Source: Actinomyces glycerinitolerans (GTDB taxonomy: Bacteria > Actinomycetota > Actinomycetes > Actinomycetales > Actinomycetaceae). From it: 64,000 bases of DNA. Shown here in pieces: positions 1-9,750 of this stretch (positions are counted from its first letter, which is position 1; every line of letters begins with the position of its first letter). Under the pieces are notes generated by a model that was not told where the DNA came from, searched no databases, and saw only the letters and a list, made by a program, of their open reading frames with translations. The position numbers were made by a program, and so were the translations under genes. The DNA lies in NCBI RefSeq assembly GCF_900098745.1, contig NZ_FQTT01000016.1:15118-79117 (forward strand). Direction: 5' to 3'.

Positions 1-38
1 GCGGTCCAACGGGGCGTGGGCGGTCCAACCGGGGCGGT
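1..38. repeat. GGTCCAAC short repeat pair
   Basis: Two copies of CGGTCCAAC followed by G-rich sequence sit at the window edge. Inverted and direct versions of the same motif (GGTTGGACC / GGTCCA) recur at 29523-29640. The rest of 1-407 shows no convincing gene, tRNA or SRP RNA; it is the leader of the lipoprotein gene. Confidence 0.4.
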
Positions 39-407
39 GCACTTCCACCGTTGGGTGCCTGCGGCGGTGCGGCCGGGCTTCTTCATAGGGGTCTGACAGA
101 TCGGGCAGAGCCTTGCTCGTGGGGACCGTGTTCTCACGGCCCGCACATCTACCCCCGAAAGTCAACCACCGCCCCGGGTTAACCTCCCAGGCCATAATCA
201 CCCCGACTTTCCCGCACCACAGCAACCAAAATCCCGATCTTTAGCAACACGTTCACGCCGATAACTCCTGTCGTCGAGGCCGTGACTCGCGGCGGTGTGC
301 CCGCGTCGGCCGGGGCGGCGCGCACTTGCCACGCCATACGCATGGCCGGGATGCCTCGGGGCGCGCTACCCATCGACGGGGACGGGCGGCAGCGATATGG
401 TAACGGT

Positions 408-1064
408 ATGGCTACGAGAAAGAACTCCGACCGCAATGTCCCTGCTATCGCCTCTTTGCTGCTCGCCGGAAGCCTCGCGTTGACGCTGACCGCCTGCGGC
501 TCCTCTGATGACGCCGGTGCTGACGCGTCGACGGCAGCGAGTGAGCCTGTAGCCGTCGAGACCGTCGCGGCCACCGAGGATGCGGACGCGACGGCAACCG
601 AGACCGAGGACGCCGATGAATCCGGCGCCGAGGACACCGAAACCGATGCTGCGAACGACTCCAATGCCGACTCCGCAACCACGGCGACCCCGGCGCCCGA
701 GGGTGTGATGATCTCCGCCATGTCCGGCCGGGACCTGCCCGAGAAGTTGGGCGAATACACCAACACCGGAAAGGATGGGGACGCGGATTGGTACAAGCTC
801 AATGAGGAGGACAGCCTCTTAAAAGCCATAGGAGTCGAATTCAGGGAGGGCATGAACTACGAGATGTCGGTTGAACGCCTGAACGAGACGGTTCCCGCGG
901 GCACCGGCTTGTGCGGCACCACCCTGCCCGGTGGAACCAGCCTCGCCTGCTACTTGCAGGTCACCGACGGAACGGTCGTCGTCTCGGCAGAGGCCTCCTT
1001 CATCTCCAAAGAGGATCTCGCCGCCTTCTGCAACGAACTCGCCGCGCAGCTCGGCACCGAGTAA
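408..1064 (+). CDS. Secreted lipoprotein of unknown function
   Basis: This is a 218-residue protein with a type II signal peptide: a charged start (MATRKNSD), a hydrophobic stretch at residues 12-28 and the lipobox LTAC with the lipidated Cys at about residue 30. An acidic Ala/Glu/Thr/Asp-rich linker (about 31-105) follows. The roughly 100-residue C-terminal domain contains two Cys residues (LCGTT and LACYL) that could form a disulphide. The ATG at 408 is chosen because it places the signal peptide at the N-terminus; the reading frame is open further upstream but adds an unrelated leader. It is probably membrane-anchored on the outer face. No family is recognised and it is not obviously tied to dnaX downstream. 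Confidence 0.75.
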   Translation: MATRKNSDRNVPAIASLLLAGSLALTLTACGSSDDAGADASTAASEPVAVETVAATEDADATATETEDADESGAEDTETDAANDSNADSATTATPAPEGVMISAMSGRDLPEKLGEYTNTGKDGDADWYKLNEEDSLLKAIGVEFREGMNYEMSVERLNETVPAGTGLCGTTLPGGTSLACYLQVTDGTVVVSAEASFISKEDLAAFCNELAAQLGTE

Positions 1065-1080
1065 TCACCCCTCCCCGCGT

Positions 1081-1122
1081 AACCGCCGGGCGGGAGCACC
1101 TTCTCCCTCTCGCCCGGCGGTT
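1081..1122 (+). terminator. Hairpin after the lipoprotein gene
   Basis: A 12-bp perfect inverted repeat (AACCGCCGGGCG at 1081-1092, complement at 1111-1122) encloses an 18-nt loop just after the stop codon at 1064. There is no good U tract, so it is either a weak intrinsic terminator or an mRNA 3'-end stabiliser. It separates the lipoprotein from dnaX. Confidence 0.6.
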
Positions 1123-1182
1123 ATGCGATTGGCAATGCGTCAGGCGTCGCATCGTGTCGGCCATGCCGTTTAGAGTCGGACT

Positions 1183-4100
1183 GTGACCACCGCCCTCTAC
1201 CGCCGCTACCGGCCCGACACCTTCCAGGACGTCATCGGGCAGGAGCATGTGACCGCTCCGCTCATGGCGGCCTTGCGGGCCGACCGCGTCACCCACGCCT
1301 ACCTGTTCTCCGGCCCGCGCGGCTGCGGCAAGACCACCTCCGCCCGCATCCTGGCCCGCTGCCTGAACTGCGAGCAGTTCCCCACCGACACCCCCTGCGG
1401 GCAGTGCCCCTCCTGCCGGGACCTGGCCACCGGCGGGCCGGGCTCGCTCGACGTCGTCGAGATCGACGCCGCCAGCCACAACGGCGTCGACGACGCCCGC
1501 GACCTGCGTGAGCGCGCCTCCTTCGCCCCCGCCCGGGACCGCTACAAGATCTTCATCCTCGACGAGGCCCACATGGTCACCCCGCAGGGCTTCAACGCCC
1601 TGCTGAAACTGGTCGAGGAGCCGCCCGAGCACGTGAAGTTCATCTTCGCCACCACCGAGCCGGACAAGGTCATCGGCACCATCCGCTCCCGCACCCACCA
1701 CTACCCCTTCCGCCTCGTCCCGCCGGACATCCTGGAGGGCTACCTGGGGCGCCTGTGCCAGGCGGAGCGCATCGACGTCGGCCCGGGCGTGTTCCCGCTG
1801 GTGGTGCGCGCGGGCGGAGGCAGTGTGCGCGACACCCTGTCGGTCATGGACCAGCTGATCGGCGGCGCCGTCGACGGCGAGGTCGACTACCAGCGCGCCG
1901 TCGCGCTGCTCGGTTACACGGACACCACCCTGCTGGACTCCTGCGTGGACGCGGTCGCCGCAGCCGACGGCGCCGGCGTGTTCCGGGTGGTGGACCGCGT
2001 GGTCACCTCCGGGCACGACCCCCGGCGCTTCGTCGAGGACCTGCTGCAGCGGCTGCGGGACCTACTGGTGATCGCGCTCGCGGGCAACGAGGCCGGGCCC
2101 GCACTCGGCTCCCTGCCCGCCGACGAACTCTCCCGCATGGAGGGCCAGGCCCGCACCATTGGCGCGGCCGGCCTGTCCCGGGCGGCGGACGCCACCGCCC
2201 AGGCCCTGGACCAGATGGTCGGGGCCACCTCTCCCCGGCTGCAGCTGGAGCTGCTCATGGCGCGCCTGCTGCTGCCCGCGGCCCCCGTGGCGTCGACGTC
2301 GCAGCCCGCACCGCCGACCGGCCGGCCGGCGCGCGCCAACGCCGGCGTGCCCGCCCCGACGGCGCCGCGGCCCGTGCAGGCGGCAGCGGCCCGGCCGCGC
2401 CCGGCAGCGCCGGAGCCGGATGCCCCAACCCCGGCAGCCCCCAACGCCTCCCAGGAGCCGACCGCCAACCGCGCCGCGGCTCCGGCCGCCGAGCCTGCCT
2501 CCATGTCCGGGCGCGGCGTTCGGCCCGGGGTGCCGGAGCGAGGCCCGGACTCGCCCACACAACCCGGTCCCGCCGTACCGCCTGAATCGCCGTCGGCCCC
2601 GGCGGACTCCTCGGGCCAGCCCGGCCCCGCTCCGGCGTCCGGCAGTGCCGCCGACGCCGAGATGATTCGCGCTCGCTGGGAGGAGGTGCTCGATGCGGCC
2701 AAACGCTCGCGGCGGGCCACCTGGGCGCTGGTCGGCCCCAACTCTCAGCCCGGTGGCATCAATGACGGCGTCTTCCAGGTGATCTTCACCGGGCAGGGCC
2801 TGGCCAACGCCTTCGAGAACGGCGGGCACGGCCCGGTGCTCGCCCAGGCGATCCGCCAGGCGCTCGGCCTCGACCTTGAGGTGCACGCCGTGCTCGCCGG
2901 CCCCCAGGGCGGGCCCGGCGGGCCGCGCGGAGGTTCCGGCGGTCCGGGTGGCCCGGGCGGCGGTCGTCCAGGAAGGCCAACCGGTAACGGCGGCTTCGGT
3001 GCGCGACCCGGCCCGGGCGCCAACCCCGGCGACGCGGGCACACCGGCACACGCCCCCGGCGCAGGCCCCGGCGCCAGCTCCGGGGCGGGACCCGGCAACG
3101 GCGGCATGCGTCCTCCTGCCGGAGCGCCGCACCATGCCGACGCTTCACAGGCCTCCGCTCCTGCGTCGGCCCCCGTCGGCGACGACGGCTGGGGCGAGGT
3201 CGCCGTCCCCGGTGCCCGCCACGCCACCCGGGAACAGGCGGCTGTCGCCGCCGAAAGCGCCGCAAGTCCGGCACCCATCACCTCCACCAGTCCCGAATCG
3301 CCCGTCTCGCCGGCGGCGGTCGATGCGCGGCCGACGCCCGCCGGTGACGAACCCGATGGCACTGTTGGCGCGGCCCCCGCCGACGCGGGCCCGGAGAGCC
3401 CGCACGCCCAGCCGCTGGCCGGCCCCGTGGACGGCGAGCTGTCCACCTCCACGGATGCCGATCCGAGCGCCGCCGGCAGCGCGAGCCCGGCCGGTTCGGC
3501 CGGCCCGGCGGTAGCCGACCCCGCCCCCGCCGCGGCGGACGTGTCCGCACCCAGCGGCGTCGCCGTATCCAGCGCGGACCCCGCGTCCACGCCCGAAGGG
3601 CCTGCCTCCGCCGGCTCGGCGGCGGCCGCCGTCCCCGCCGCCATGCCCGGCCCGGACCCGGCGCCCGCACCCGCGGATGAGGCAGACCCCGATGCCGCCC
3701 CGCTCGCCACCGTCCACCGGCTGCGTCCGCTGCCGGAGGTGCCCCCCGTGCCGGAGTCGCCCGGCTCGCCCGAGCCGGACTCGAGCCCCAGCACGCCGTC
3801 CGCGCCGGACCCCGTGGGTGCCGTAGACCCGGACCCGGCGCGGCCGCACCGGCTGGCACCAGTCGCCTGGGACGCCCCGGCTCAGACCTTCTCCGATGGT
3901 GTGCCCCTGCCCGAGGAGCCCGGCGACCCCGATGGTCCGGAGGACCTCGGTCCACAGCCCGGGCCATCGCGGCTGTCCGCCGCCCAGGCCGCCGCCAGAG
4001 CGGCCGCCCGCGGCGGGGCCCGCAACCACAACGGCGGAGCTTCGACTCCCGCGCACCCCGCCCTTGAGGACGACCTGCCCAGCGAGGACGACGAGGACGC

Positions 4101-4194
4101 CGAGGAGGCCGGCGTCGTCGGGCTGGAAGTCGTCAAACGTCTCCTGGGCGCCACCGTCCTGGAGGAAGTCACCGTGACCCAGGAAGGACACTGA
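1183..4194 (+). CDS. dnaX: DNA polymerase III subunit gamma/tau
   Basis: This is the clamp-loader ATPase that opens and loads the beta sliding clamp. The N-terminal AAA+ module is intact: Walker A GPRGCGKT (about 44-51), four zinc-type cysteines in C-X8-C-X2-C-X2-C order (60/63/72/75/78 region), Walker B with DEAH in ILDEAHMV, and sensor SRT. Domain III follows to about residue 365. At 1003 residues it is far longer than the usual 550-800. The excess is a Pro/Ala/Gly linker (about 370-480) and a second long Pro/Ala-rich tract (about 570-960) around a folded tau-type domain (about 485-570). The start is GTG at 1183. recR begins 2 nt after the stop, so the two are co-transcribed as in many bacteria. 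Confidence 0.97.
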   Translation: MTTALYRRYRPDTFQDVIGQEHVTAPLMAALRADRVTHAYLFSGPRGCGKTTSARILARCLNCEQFPTDTPCGQCPSCRDLATGGPGSLDVVEIDAASHNGVDDARDLRERASFAPARDRYKIFILDEAHMVTPQGFNALLKLVEEPPEHVKFIFATTEPDKVIGTIRSRTHHYPFRLVPPDILEGYLGRLCQAERIDVGPGVFPLVVRAGGGSVRDTLSVMDQLIGGAVDGEVDYQRAVALLGYTDTTLLDSCVDAVAAADGAGVFRVVDRVVTSGHDPRRFVEDLLQRLRDLLVIALAGNEAGPALGSLPADELSRMEGQARTIGAAGLSRAADATAQALDQMVGATSPRLQLELLMARLLLPAAPVASTSQPAPPTGRPARANAGVPAPTAPRPVQAAAARPRPAAPEPDAPTPAAPNASQEPTANRAAAPAAEPASMSGRGVRPGVPERGPDSPTQPGPAVPPESPSAPADSSGQPGPAPASGSAADAEMIRARWEEVLDAAKRSRRATWALVGPNSQPGGINDGVFQVIFTGQGLANAFENGGHGPVLAQAIRQALGLDLEVHAVLAGPQGGPGGPRGGSGGPGGPGGGRPGRPTGNGGFGARPGPGANPGDAGTPAHAPGAGPGASSGAGPGNGGMRPPAGAPHHADASQASAPASAPVGDDGWGEVAVPGARHATREQAAVAAESAASPAPITSTSPESPVSPAAVDARPTPAGDEPDGTVGAAPADAGPESPHAQPLAGPVDGELSTSTDADPSAAGSASPAGSAGPAVADPAPAAADVSAPSGVAVSSADPASTPEGPASAGSAAAAVPAAMPGPDPAPAPADEADPDAAPLATVHRLRPLPEVPPVPESPGSPEPDSSPSTPSAPDPVGAVDPDPARPHRLAPVAWDAPAQTFSDGVPLPEEPGDPDGPEDLGPQPGPSRLSAAQAAARAAARGGARNHNGGASTPAHPALEDDLPSEDDEDAEEAGVVGLEVVKRLLGATVLEEVTVTQEGH

Positions 4195-4196
4195 CC

Positions 4197-4811
4197 TTGC
4201 CCGCAGCCTACGAAGGCGCACTTCAGGACCTCGTCGACCAGTTCGGCGAACTGCCCGGCATCGGCCCCAAATCCGCCCAGCGGCTCGCCTTCCACATCCT
4301 GTCCGCGGACGCCGAGAGCGTCGAGCGGCTGGTGGAGGCACTGCGGGCCGTCAAGTCCCGCGTGCACTTCTGCGTCACCTGCGGAAACGTCGCCGAGGAG
4401 GAGCAGTGCGCCATCTGCCGTGACCCGCGCCGCGACCGGCGGGTCATCTGCGTGGTGGAGGAGCCCAAGGACGTGGTCGCCATCGAGCGCACCCGCGAAT
4501 ACCGGGGCCTCTACCACGTGCTCGGCGGTGCCATCGACCCGATCAACGGGGTCGGCCCGGACGACCTGCGCATCCGCGAGCTGTTCGCCCGGGTGGGGGA
4601 CGGCTCCGTGGAGGAGGTCATCCTCGCCACCGACCCGGACGTGGTCGGCGAGGCGACCGCCGCCTACCTGACACGCATGCTGCGCACCATGGACGTGCCC
4701 GTCTCGCGGCTCGCCTCCGGCCTGCCCGTCGGCAGCGACCTGGAGTACGCGGACGAGGTCACCCTCGGGCGCGCCTTCGAGGGACGCCGCCGGATCGACG
4801 AGGAGAGCTGA
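4197..4811 (+). CDS. recR: Recombination mediator protein RecR
   Basis: RecR acts with RecF/RecO to load RecA at single-strand gaps. The 204-residue length is typical. Visible in order are the helix-hairpin-helix region ([15 protein letters not shown]), a C4 zinc finger (CVTC...CAIC) at about 60-75, and a Toprim domain starting at VICVVEE with the later TDPDVVGEA segment. The start is TTG at 4197, preceded by a strong AGGAAGGA ribosome site that lies inside the end of dnaX, so translation is coupled to dnaX. Confidence 0.97.
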   Translation: MPAAYEGALQDLVDQFGELPGIGPKSAQRLAFHILSADAESVERLVEALRAVKSRVHFCVTCGNVAEEEQCAICRDPRRDRRVICVVEEPKDVVAIERTREYRGLYHVLGGAIDPINGVGPDDLRIRELFARVGDGSVEEVILATDPDVVGEATAAYLTRMLRTMDVPVSRLASGLPVGSDLEYADEVTLGRAFEGRRRIDEES

Positions 4812-4956
4812 GCGACGGCAGGCCTGAGCCGAGGCGCGGATTCGGCCGCAGCTCCCCTGGCTACCTCATCCGCAATCGCGAAGCGCCCGGTACCCTGAAC
4901 ATGACCATTGTCGGCTCAAGGTCGAAGAGGCCCTGGGCGCGGGAGGGGAGAGAATC

Positions 4957-5463
4957 ATGCCTGCCATCGGACGACGTAACGCCCTCAGAGCGACGCTGAT
5001 CGTCGGTGCCGCCGCCACTGGCATCCCGGTTCTGATCGGGTGCTCGGCTTCGACGTCGTCCGGCGGCTCGGGAACGCCCTCAGTGGGGTCCGATGCGTCC
5101 CGCGGCGCCGCCGTGGACTCCGTCGCGACGCCGGCGCCCTCCAGCGATGCCAGCGCTGAGGGGGAGCTGCTCACACCCCGCGACGACCTGGTTTCGCCGT
5201 CGCGAATCCAGTGGGACTCGTGGAGGCTGATCGACCCGACGACGGTGGAGGTGAGCTTTGTCGGCGGCTCGCCCACATGTGAGGGCGTATCCGTGGAGCT
5301 GCGGGAGACCCCGCAAGACGTCACCATTAATCTCAGCACCGGGGTGCTGCCGGAGATGGCGGACGGCGATTGCCCGGCGATCGCGGTGCTGTCGGCCGTG
5401 CGAGTCACGCTCTCCGAGGACCTCGGTGAGCGAGAGGTGCGCCAGGACGACATCTCGGAGTGA
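4957..5463 (+). CDS. Putative lipoprotein, unknown function
   Basis: This is a 168-residue secreted protein. Its N-terminus has a twin-arginine-like charged start (GRRNALRA), a hydrophobic stretch and a lipobox VLIGC with Cys at about residue 29. A Ser/Gly-rich spacer leads to a small beta-rich domain with two further cysteines (TCEGV and GDCPA), which could pair. GGGAGGGGAG precedes the ATG. It resembles no family I can name. It is transcribed toward the convergent ABC operon and ends 45 bp from it. Confidence 0.65.
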   Translation: MPAIGRRNALRATLIVGAAATGIPVLIGCSASTSSGGSGTPSVGSDASRGAAVDSVATPAPSSDASAEGELLTPRDDLVSPSRIQWDSWRLIDPTTVEVSFVGGSPTCEGVSVELRETPQDVTINLSTGVLPEMADGDCPAIAVLSAVRVTLSEDLGEREVRQDDISE

Positions 5464-5507
5464 ACCGCCTGTTCCCGGCGCCGAGGCCGGATGACGGCGC
5501 GCGGGCA

Positions 5508-6260
5508 CTAGGTGTCTCGCCGCCAGAGGGCGAGGGCATAGGCCGTGAGGCACAGACCCGCCCAGATGACCAGCGTGGCCGCGGCGACTGCGGGCGGCAG
5601 CGCGGTGACGTCGTAGCCGGGGGTTCCCAGCAGGCTGAGGGCGGCCTGGTCGGGGAGGAGCCGCAGGACCTGGGGCCACTGCAGGATGCCGGTGCCGACC
5701 ACGACGGGCACGGCGATCAGGATTCCGAGGGTCGCGATCGCGGAGCGCAGTAGCCCGGCCAGACCGAAGGCGATCGCCGACATCAGCAGGTAGACCGCGG
5801 CCCAGCGGGCGATGTCCAGCAGGGCCCCGCTGACGCCCAAGTCGGCGGGGATGTCGATGATGAGTCTGGCGGGTATGACCGCAATGGCCGTGGCGACGGC
5901 GACGACGGCCAGCATGCCGGCGGTCTTGCCCGCCATTAGGGCTCGTCGATTCGGTACCGCCAGGAGCGTCATGCGGATCTGTTCGCCTCGATACTCGCTC
6001 GCAGCGGCGTAAACGGGAAGCGCAAGGAAGGCGTAAACGGGGGCGAACATCACCATGCCGAAGGAGGAGACGGACACCGGTTCGGTTTGGTCGGGCTGGG
6101 TGTAGAAACCGACGCCGGAGGCGGCGACGACGGCCAACGCCAGGTTCGCGCAGGTGGCGACCATAACCATGATGAGCGTGTATGGGGAGGTCACCAGTTT
6201 GGTGACCTCACCGGCAACGATGTCGCGAAGGCGGATGGGGAGCGGTCTAGTCGCGTTCAT
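5508..6260 (-). CDS. ABC-2 type transporter permease
   Basis: This 250-residue integral membrane protein has about six hydrophobic segments and begins MNATRPLPIRLRDIVAGEV. It is the second of two related permeases served by the ATPase at 7063-7776. The ATG at 6260 has an AGGAGG ribosome site and forms an ATGA overlap with the stop of the upstream permease gene, so the pair is translationally coupled. The layout (one ATPase, two permeases of about 250 residues) is that of BcrABC-like or lantibiotic-immunity-like exporters. The substrate cannot be told from sequence. Confidence 0.85.
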   Translation of the reverse strand: MNATRPLPIRLRDIVAGEVTKLVTSPYTLIMVMVATCANLALAVVAASGVGFYTQPDQTEPVSVSSFGMVMFAPVYAFLALPVYAAASEYRGEQIRMTLLAVPNRRALMAGKTAGMLAVVAVATAIAVIPARLIIDIPADLGVSGALLDIARWAAVYLLMSAIAFGLAGLLRSAIATLGILIAVPVVVGTGILQWPQVLRLLPDQAALSLLGTPGYDVTALPPAVAAATLVIWAGLCLTAYALALWRRDT

Positions 6261-7066
6261 TTGGCGTCCCTCCTGAGTACGCCCGCCACAGCGGCGACGC
6301 AGGCGGTCACCGCCCAACCGAGCAGCACGGCCGCACCCCGGGCAGGGCTGCCGGTCAGTGGGACGGCGACGTCGCTGTCGGCCAGCACCAGGTTCCGTGC
6401 CGCGCTGAAGGGCATCAGCGCGTCGACGGCGGGGGAGACAAACGCGAGTACCTGCGTCATGGTCACCATGATCAGCAGCACCGTGACAATGACGCCGACG
6501 AGCGTCTTACGCGCTATCAGGGTGAGGGCGTAGATGAACACAGTGGCGGCAACCATGAACAGAAGGATGCGGGCGTCGGCCAGGGGCAGGCTCGGCGACC
6601 ACACGCCGCCCGCAAGTGCATCGGAGTCACGGACCGCCAGGTGGAGCAACGCCTTGGCCGCACCGATCCAAATCACGCCGAGGGTCAATACCTGGAGCGC
6701 CACTGCAATGAGCTTTCCTGCCAGCAGGCGTCCGCGGTCAGGGACAGCGAGCACGCTCATGCCGAACTGGCCGGTACGGAACTCGGCGCCGGCGATCACC
6801 GCGCCGAGCAGAGGCGTCAGGATGGCGGGGTTGAAGATGTAGGCGACGTAATCGGTGAAGACAGACGCGTCGACGACGACCAAGAGACCGTCCACCTCGC
6901 TGGTTCCGTCGCCGCGTAGGTTCGCGACCAGTTCGTGGTTGAAGGTGAAGGACTGGAACTGGAACAGGAGGAGAACCGCGGTTAGGAGCAGCGTCATGAT
7001 CCAGACGCTGGGCAAGGTGAGGGCCTTGGTGAGTTCCGAGCGGACGATGCTGAGCATGCGGTTCAC
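6257..7066 (-). CDS. ABC-2 type transporter permease
   Basis: This 269-residue membrane protein starts NRMLSIVRSELTKALTLPSVW, a typical ABC-2 N-terminus in which a short amphipathic helix precedes the first membrane span. Six hydrophobic segments can be counted. The GTG at 7066 overlaps the TGA of the ATPase gene (GTGA); an ATG three codons in is an alternative. It is a distant paralogue of the next permease, which suggests a heterodimeric membrane channel. Confidence 0.85.
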   Translation of the reverse strand: MNRMLSIVRSELTKALTLPSVWIMTLLLTAVLLLFQFQSFTFNHELVANLRGDGTSEVDGLLVVVDASVFTDYVAYIFNPAILTPLLGAVIAGAEFRTGQFGMSVLAVPDRGRLLAGKLIAVALQVLTLGVIWIGAAKALLHLAVRDSDALAGGVWSPSLPLADARILLFMVAATVFIYALTLIARKTLVGVIVTVLLIMVTMTQVLAFVSPAVDALMPFSAARNLVLADSDVAVPLTGSPARGAAVLLGWAVTACVAAVAGVLRRDAK

Positions 7067-7776
7067 CGGCCTTGTCCGGGGTCAGCGTCGGTGAGGGCGA
7101 AGAAGGCGTCCTCAAGTGAGGTGTGGCCCGCGGTGATCTCATCCAGGGTGCCGTCGGCGATGATCCGTCCCCGGTTGATGATGACAATGTCATCGACCGT
7201 TTGAGCGGTTTCCCCCATGAGATGACTGGACAGCAGCACGGTGTTTCCGGCGTCGGCGTAACGGCGCAGGAAGGCGCGGATGGTACGAATGCCCTCGGGG
7301 TCGAGGCCGTTCACCGGCTCGTCCAGCACCAGGAAGCGCGGCTCGCCCAGGAGAGCGGCGGCCAGTCCCAGGCGTTGGCGCATGCCGAGCGAGTACTTGC
7401 GTACTCGCGTTGTAGCGGCGTCGGCCAGCCCGACCTGTTCAAGTACCTCACCCACGCGGCGGGCGGGTATCCGGTTGGACTGGGCGATCCAGCGCAGGTG
7501 GTCGATGCCGCGGCGTTCAGGGACGGCGGAGGCGCCGTCGAGCATCGCACCGACCGTGCGCAGTGGCTGTTTCAGGGCCGTGTACGGGCGCCCGTCTATA
7601 AGCGCGGTGCCGGAGGTGGGGCGGTCCAGGCCGAGCAGGATGCGCAGCGTTGTGGACTTGCCGGCCCCATTCGGTCCGAGAAAGCCGGTCACCCGGCCGG
7701 GCTTCGCGGTGAAGCCGACCCGAGCGACTGCGGTCTTGCCCCCGTACTTCTTGGTCACGTTGACGATCTCAATCAT
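7063..7776 (-). CDS. ABC transporter ATP-binding protein (BcrA/DrrA-like)
   Basis: This 237-residue nucleotide-binding subunit powers the two permeases downstream. Walker A is GPNGAGKST, the signature is YSLGMRQRLGLA (a non-LSGGQ form usual in this subfamily), Walker B is FLVLDEPVNGLDP, and the H-loop is SSHLMGE. The start at ATG 7776 places MIEIVNVTKKYGG first and has a GGAAGGGG ribosome site. The operon lies 142 bp downstream of the response-regulator gene on the same strand, so control by that two-component pair is likely, though no operator was identified. Confidence 0.93.
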   Translation of the reverse strand: MIEIVNVTKKYGGKTAVARVGFTAKPGRVTGFLGPNGAGKSTTLRILLGLDRPTSGTALIDGRPYTALKQPLRTVGAMLDGASAVPERRGIDHLRWIAQSNRIPARRVGEVLEQVGLADAATTRVRKYSLGMRQRLGLAAALLGEPRFLVLDEPVNGLDPEGIRTIRAFLRRYADAGNTVLLSSHLMGETAQTVDDIVIINRGRIIADGTLDEITAGHTSLEDAFFALTDADPGQGR

Positions 7777-7918
7777 GCGGTGAAACCCCTTCCGGGCGAT
7801 TGCGGCGACTTCATGCCGCCGGTGCAACCGTTCCACCGAAGGGCTGGGTGCCGCGTCGTACGGATGTCGACATTTGCCGGCGCCGGTCCACCCTCGGGCG
7901 GGCGCGAAAGCAGGTGGG

Positions 7919-8575
7919 TCAGCGTGACTCGTACAGCAGCCCCGCCTGGTAGGCGAGCACGGCCAGCTGCGTGCGGTCGCTGACGTCCAGCTTCGTAAAC
8001 AGCCGACTCAGGTAGGTGCGCACGGTGGGCAGGGCCAGGAAGAGCTCCTCCGCGATCTGCCGATTGGAACGTCCCTGGGCCACCAGGCGGATCACCTGGA
8101 GCTCCCGCCCGCTCAGGCGTACATCGGCGAATGGATGATGCGAGTGGGACGGCCGCCGCTCGAACTGTCCCATCAACCGTGCGGTCACCTCCGGGGCCAG
8201 GGACGCGTGCCCGGCATGCACGGCCCGCACCGCGCTGAGAACCTCGGAGGAGGAGGCGTTCTTCAGCAGGAAGCCCGCCGCGCCCTGCTTGAGAGCGTCG
8301 GCCACGTACTCGTCCAGGTCAAAGGCCGTCAGCATGATGACTCGCGTGTCCGACTCGCCTGTGCCGCGCAGCACGTCGATCCCGTTTCCACCGGGCATCT
8401 GCACATCTATGAGCGACACGTCCGGGCGCAGCGTGGTGATCTTCCGGATCGTCTCCGGGACGGTTTCCGCCTCGCCCACGACGCGAAATCCTTCGGCGGC
8501 GTCGAACAGGCGCCGATAGACGCGGCGGAAGTCGGCATCGTCGTCGGCGAGAAACACGGTAATGGAGGTGTTCAT
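7919..8575 (-). CDS. NarL/LuxR-type response regulator
   Basis: A receiver domain (residues 1-120) has the acidic pair DDD at 11-13, phospho-acceptor D57 in SLIDVQMPG, and the conserved Thr/Ala and Lys of MLTAF and LLKNA. A linker follows, then a LuxR-type helix-turn-helix (about 150-212: LSGRELQVIRLVAQGRSNRQ). The gene overlaps the histidine kinase gene by ATGA. It sits between two ABC exporter operons and is the obvious candidate regulator of one or both, probably responding to cell-envelope stress or an antimicrobial (inference). Confidence 0.95.
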   Translation of the reverse strand: MNTSITVFLADDDADFRRVYRRLFDAAEGFRVVGEAETVPETIRKITTLRPDVSLIDVQMPGGNGIDVLRGTGESDTRVIMLTAFDLDEYVADALKQGAAGFLLKNASSSEVLSAVRAVHAGHASLAPEVTARLMGQFERRPSHSHHPFADVRLSGRELQVIRLVAQGRSNRQIAEELFLALPTVRTYLSRLFTKLDVSDRTQLAVLAYQAGLLYESR

Positions 8576-9675
8576 GGCGCCTCCCGCAACGGTATCCGCG
8601 CCAGCACCCGTGTGCCGCCGTGGGCCAGGGGAGACACGGTCAGGGCGCCGCCGACCGAATCAACCCGCTCACGCATGCCCGCCAAGCCGGAGCCGGGAGC
8701 CTGGCGGGCGGATATGCCGGTGCCGTCGTCGTCGACGCGGACGGCGAGGGCTCCGCCGTCGATCCCGACGGCGACCGTGCAGGCCGATGCTCCGGAGTGC
8801 CGCACGACGTTGCTGAGCGCCTCCTGTACCACACGGGAGACGACCTCCTCGAGCTCCGGCGCAAGCGTCGGCAGGTCGAGCTCGGAGGTGACGTCGAGGC
8901 CGCTCACCCGCGCCGCCGTCACCAACTCCTGGAGTGACGGTGCAGTGGAGCGGGCCGGGTCATCGGCACGCAGGGTGCGCACCAGCTGCTGGACCTCCTC
9001 CAGGGCGGCGCGTGCGCGCTCCTCAATGTCCGTCAGGCTCACTCGCAGCTCGTCCTGTGTTGTGGAGGTGCTGCGGGCGACGTCGGCCTCCGCCCGAATG
9101 ACGCTGAGCGCATGCCCGACGACGTCGTGAACCTCCCGGGCGATCGCCACTTGTTGTTGGGCGCGCAGCGCCTGGGCGCGTTGTCGGGCCGCCTCGCCCG
9201 CGGAAGCGAGCCTGCGGGACTCCGCGCAGCCGAGCAGCCAAGAGACGCCGACGGCAAGGCCGGAGGCCACGATGCGTTGTGTCATTGAATCCGCGGCCGG
9301 GGTGCCGAAGAGAGCCGCCAACAGAATCAGCACGATGACGGCCGCGAGGCGGAAGGCGCGCGTCCGGGAGCCGTACCTGACCGCCAGCGGGTACAGGCAC
9401 CACGCCGCGGCGAGCATCGGATCGGTGGCCAGTCCCAGGTGCCAGCCGACCGCGGTGGTGATGAATGCGGCTGCCGGCGCGGCGAGGGGCAGGCGCCAGC
9501 GCAGCAGCATCGCCGCGGCGACAAGCGCTGCGAGCAGAACGCCGAGCGGCCAAGACGCCGGACGGTCGGGGGCGCCCGGTGCCGGGGCCCAGAACAGCCC
9601 GATCACGACGGCCGCCGCCCCCGTATCAACAACGAACGGGAGCGACGGCGTATGCCAGATCGTTCTCGCGTCCAT
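8572..9675 (-). CDS. Sensor histidine kinase (HisKA_3, NarL-partner type)
   Basis: The N-terminal half has about five or six membrane spans with almost no extracellular loops, an intramembrane-sensing style. Next come the dimerisation helix with the phospho-accepting His in IAREVHDVVGHAL, and an HATPase_c domain with the N box (QEALSNVVRHS), G1 box (DDDGTGIS) and G2 (GSGLAGMRERV). ATG 9675 is preferred; in-frame ATGs at 9687 and upstream cannot be excluded because no clear ribosome site is seen. The stop overlaps the regulator start (ATGA). Confidence 0.93.
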   Translation of the reverse strand: MDARTIWHTPSLPFVVDTGAAAVVIGLFWAPAPGAPDRPASWPLGVLLAALVAAAMLLRWRLPLAAPAAAFITTAVGWHLGLATDPMLAAAWCLYPLAVRYGSRTRAFRLAAVIVLILLAALFGTPAADSMTQRIVASGLAVGVSWLLGCAESRRLASAGEAARQRAQALRAQQQVAIAREVHDVVGHALSVIRAEADVARSTSTTQDELRVSLTDIEERARAALEEVQQLVRTLRADDPARSTAPSLQELVTAARVSGLDVTSELDLPTLAPELEEVVSRVVQEALSNVVRHSGASACTVAVGIDGGALAVRVDDDGTGISARQAPGSGLAGMRERVDSVGGALTVSPLAHGGTRVLARIPLREAP

Positions 9676-9750
9676 GTCGCGCAACATACCGGTACTCACG
9701 GCGAGGGACATCCGGCCGAAATGCGCGGCCGCCACGTCCTTGCGTGTGAC

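Noticed and set aside
1-280. tRNA or SRP RNA upstream of dnaX, a common position in actinobacteria
   Set aside because: No cloverleaf with T-loop GTTCGA or SRP GGAAG tetraloop region could be found on either strand.
4812-4956. Terminator between recR and the next lipoprotein
   Set aside because: Some GC-rich complementarity exists, but no stem with a U tract stands out above background in this high-GC sequence.
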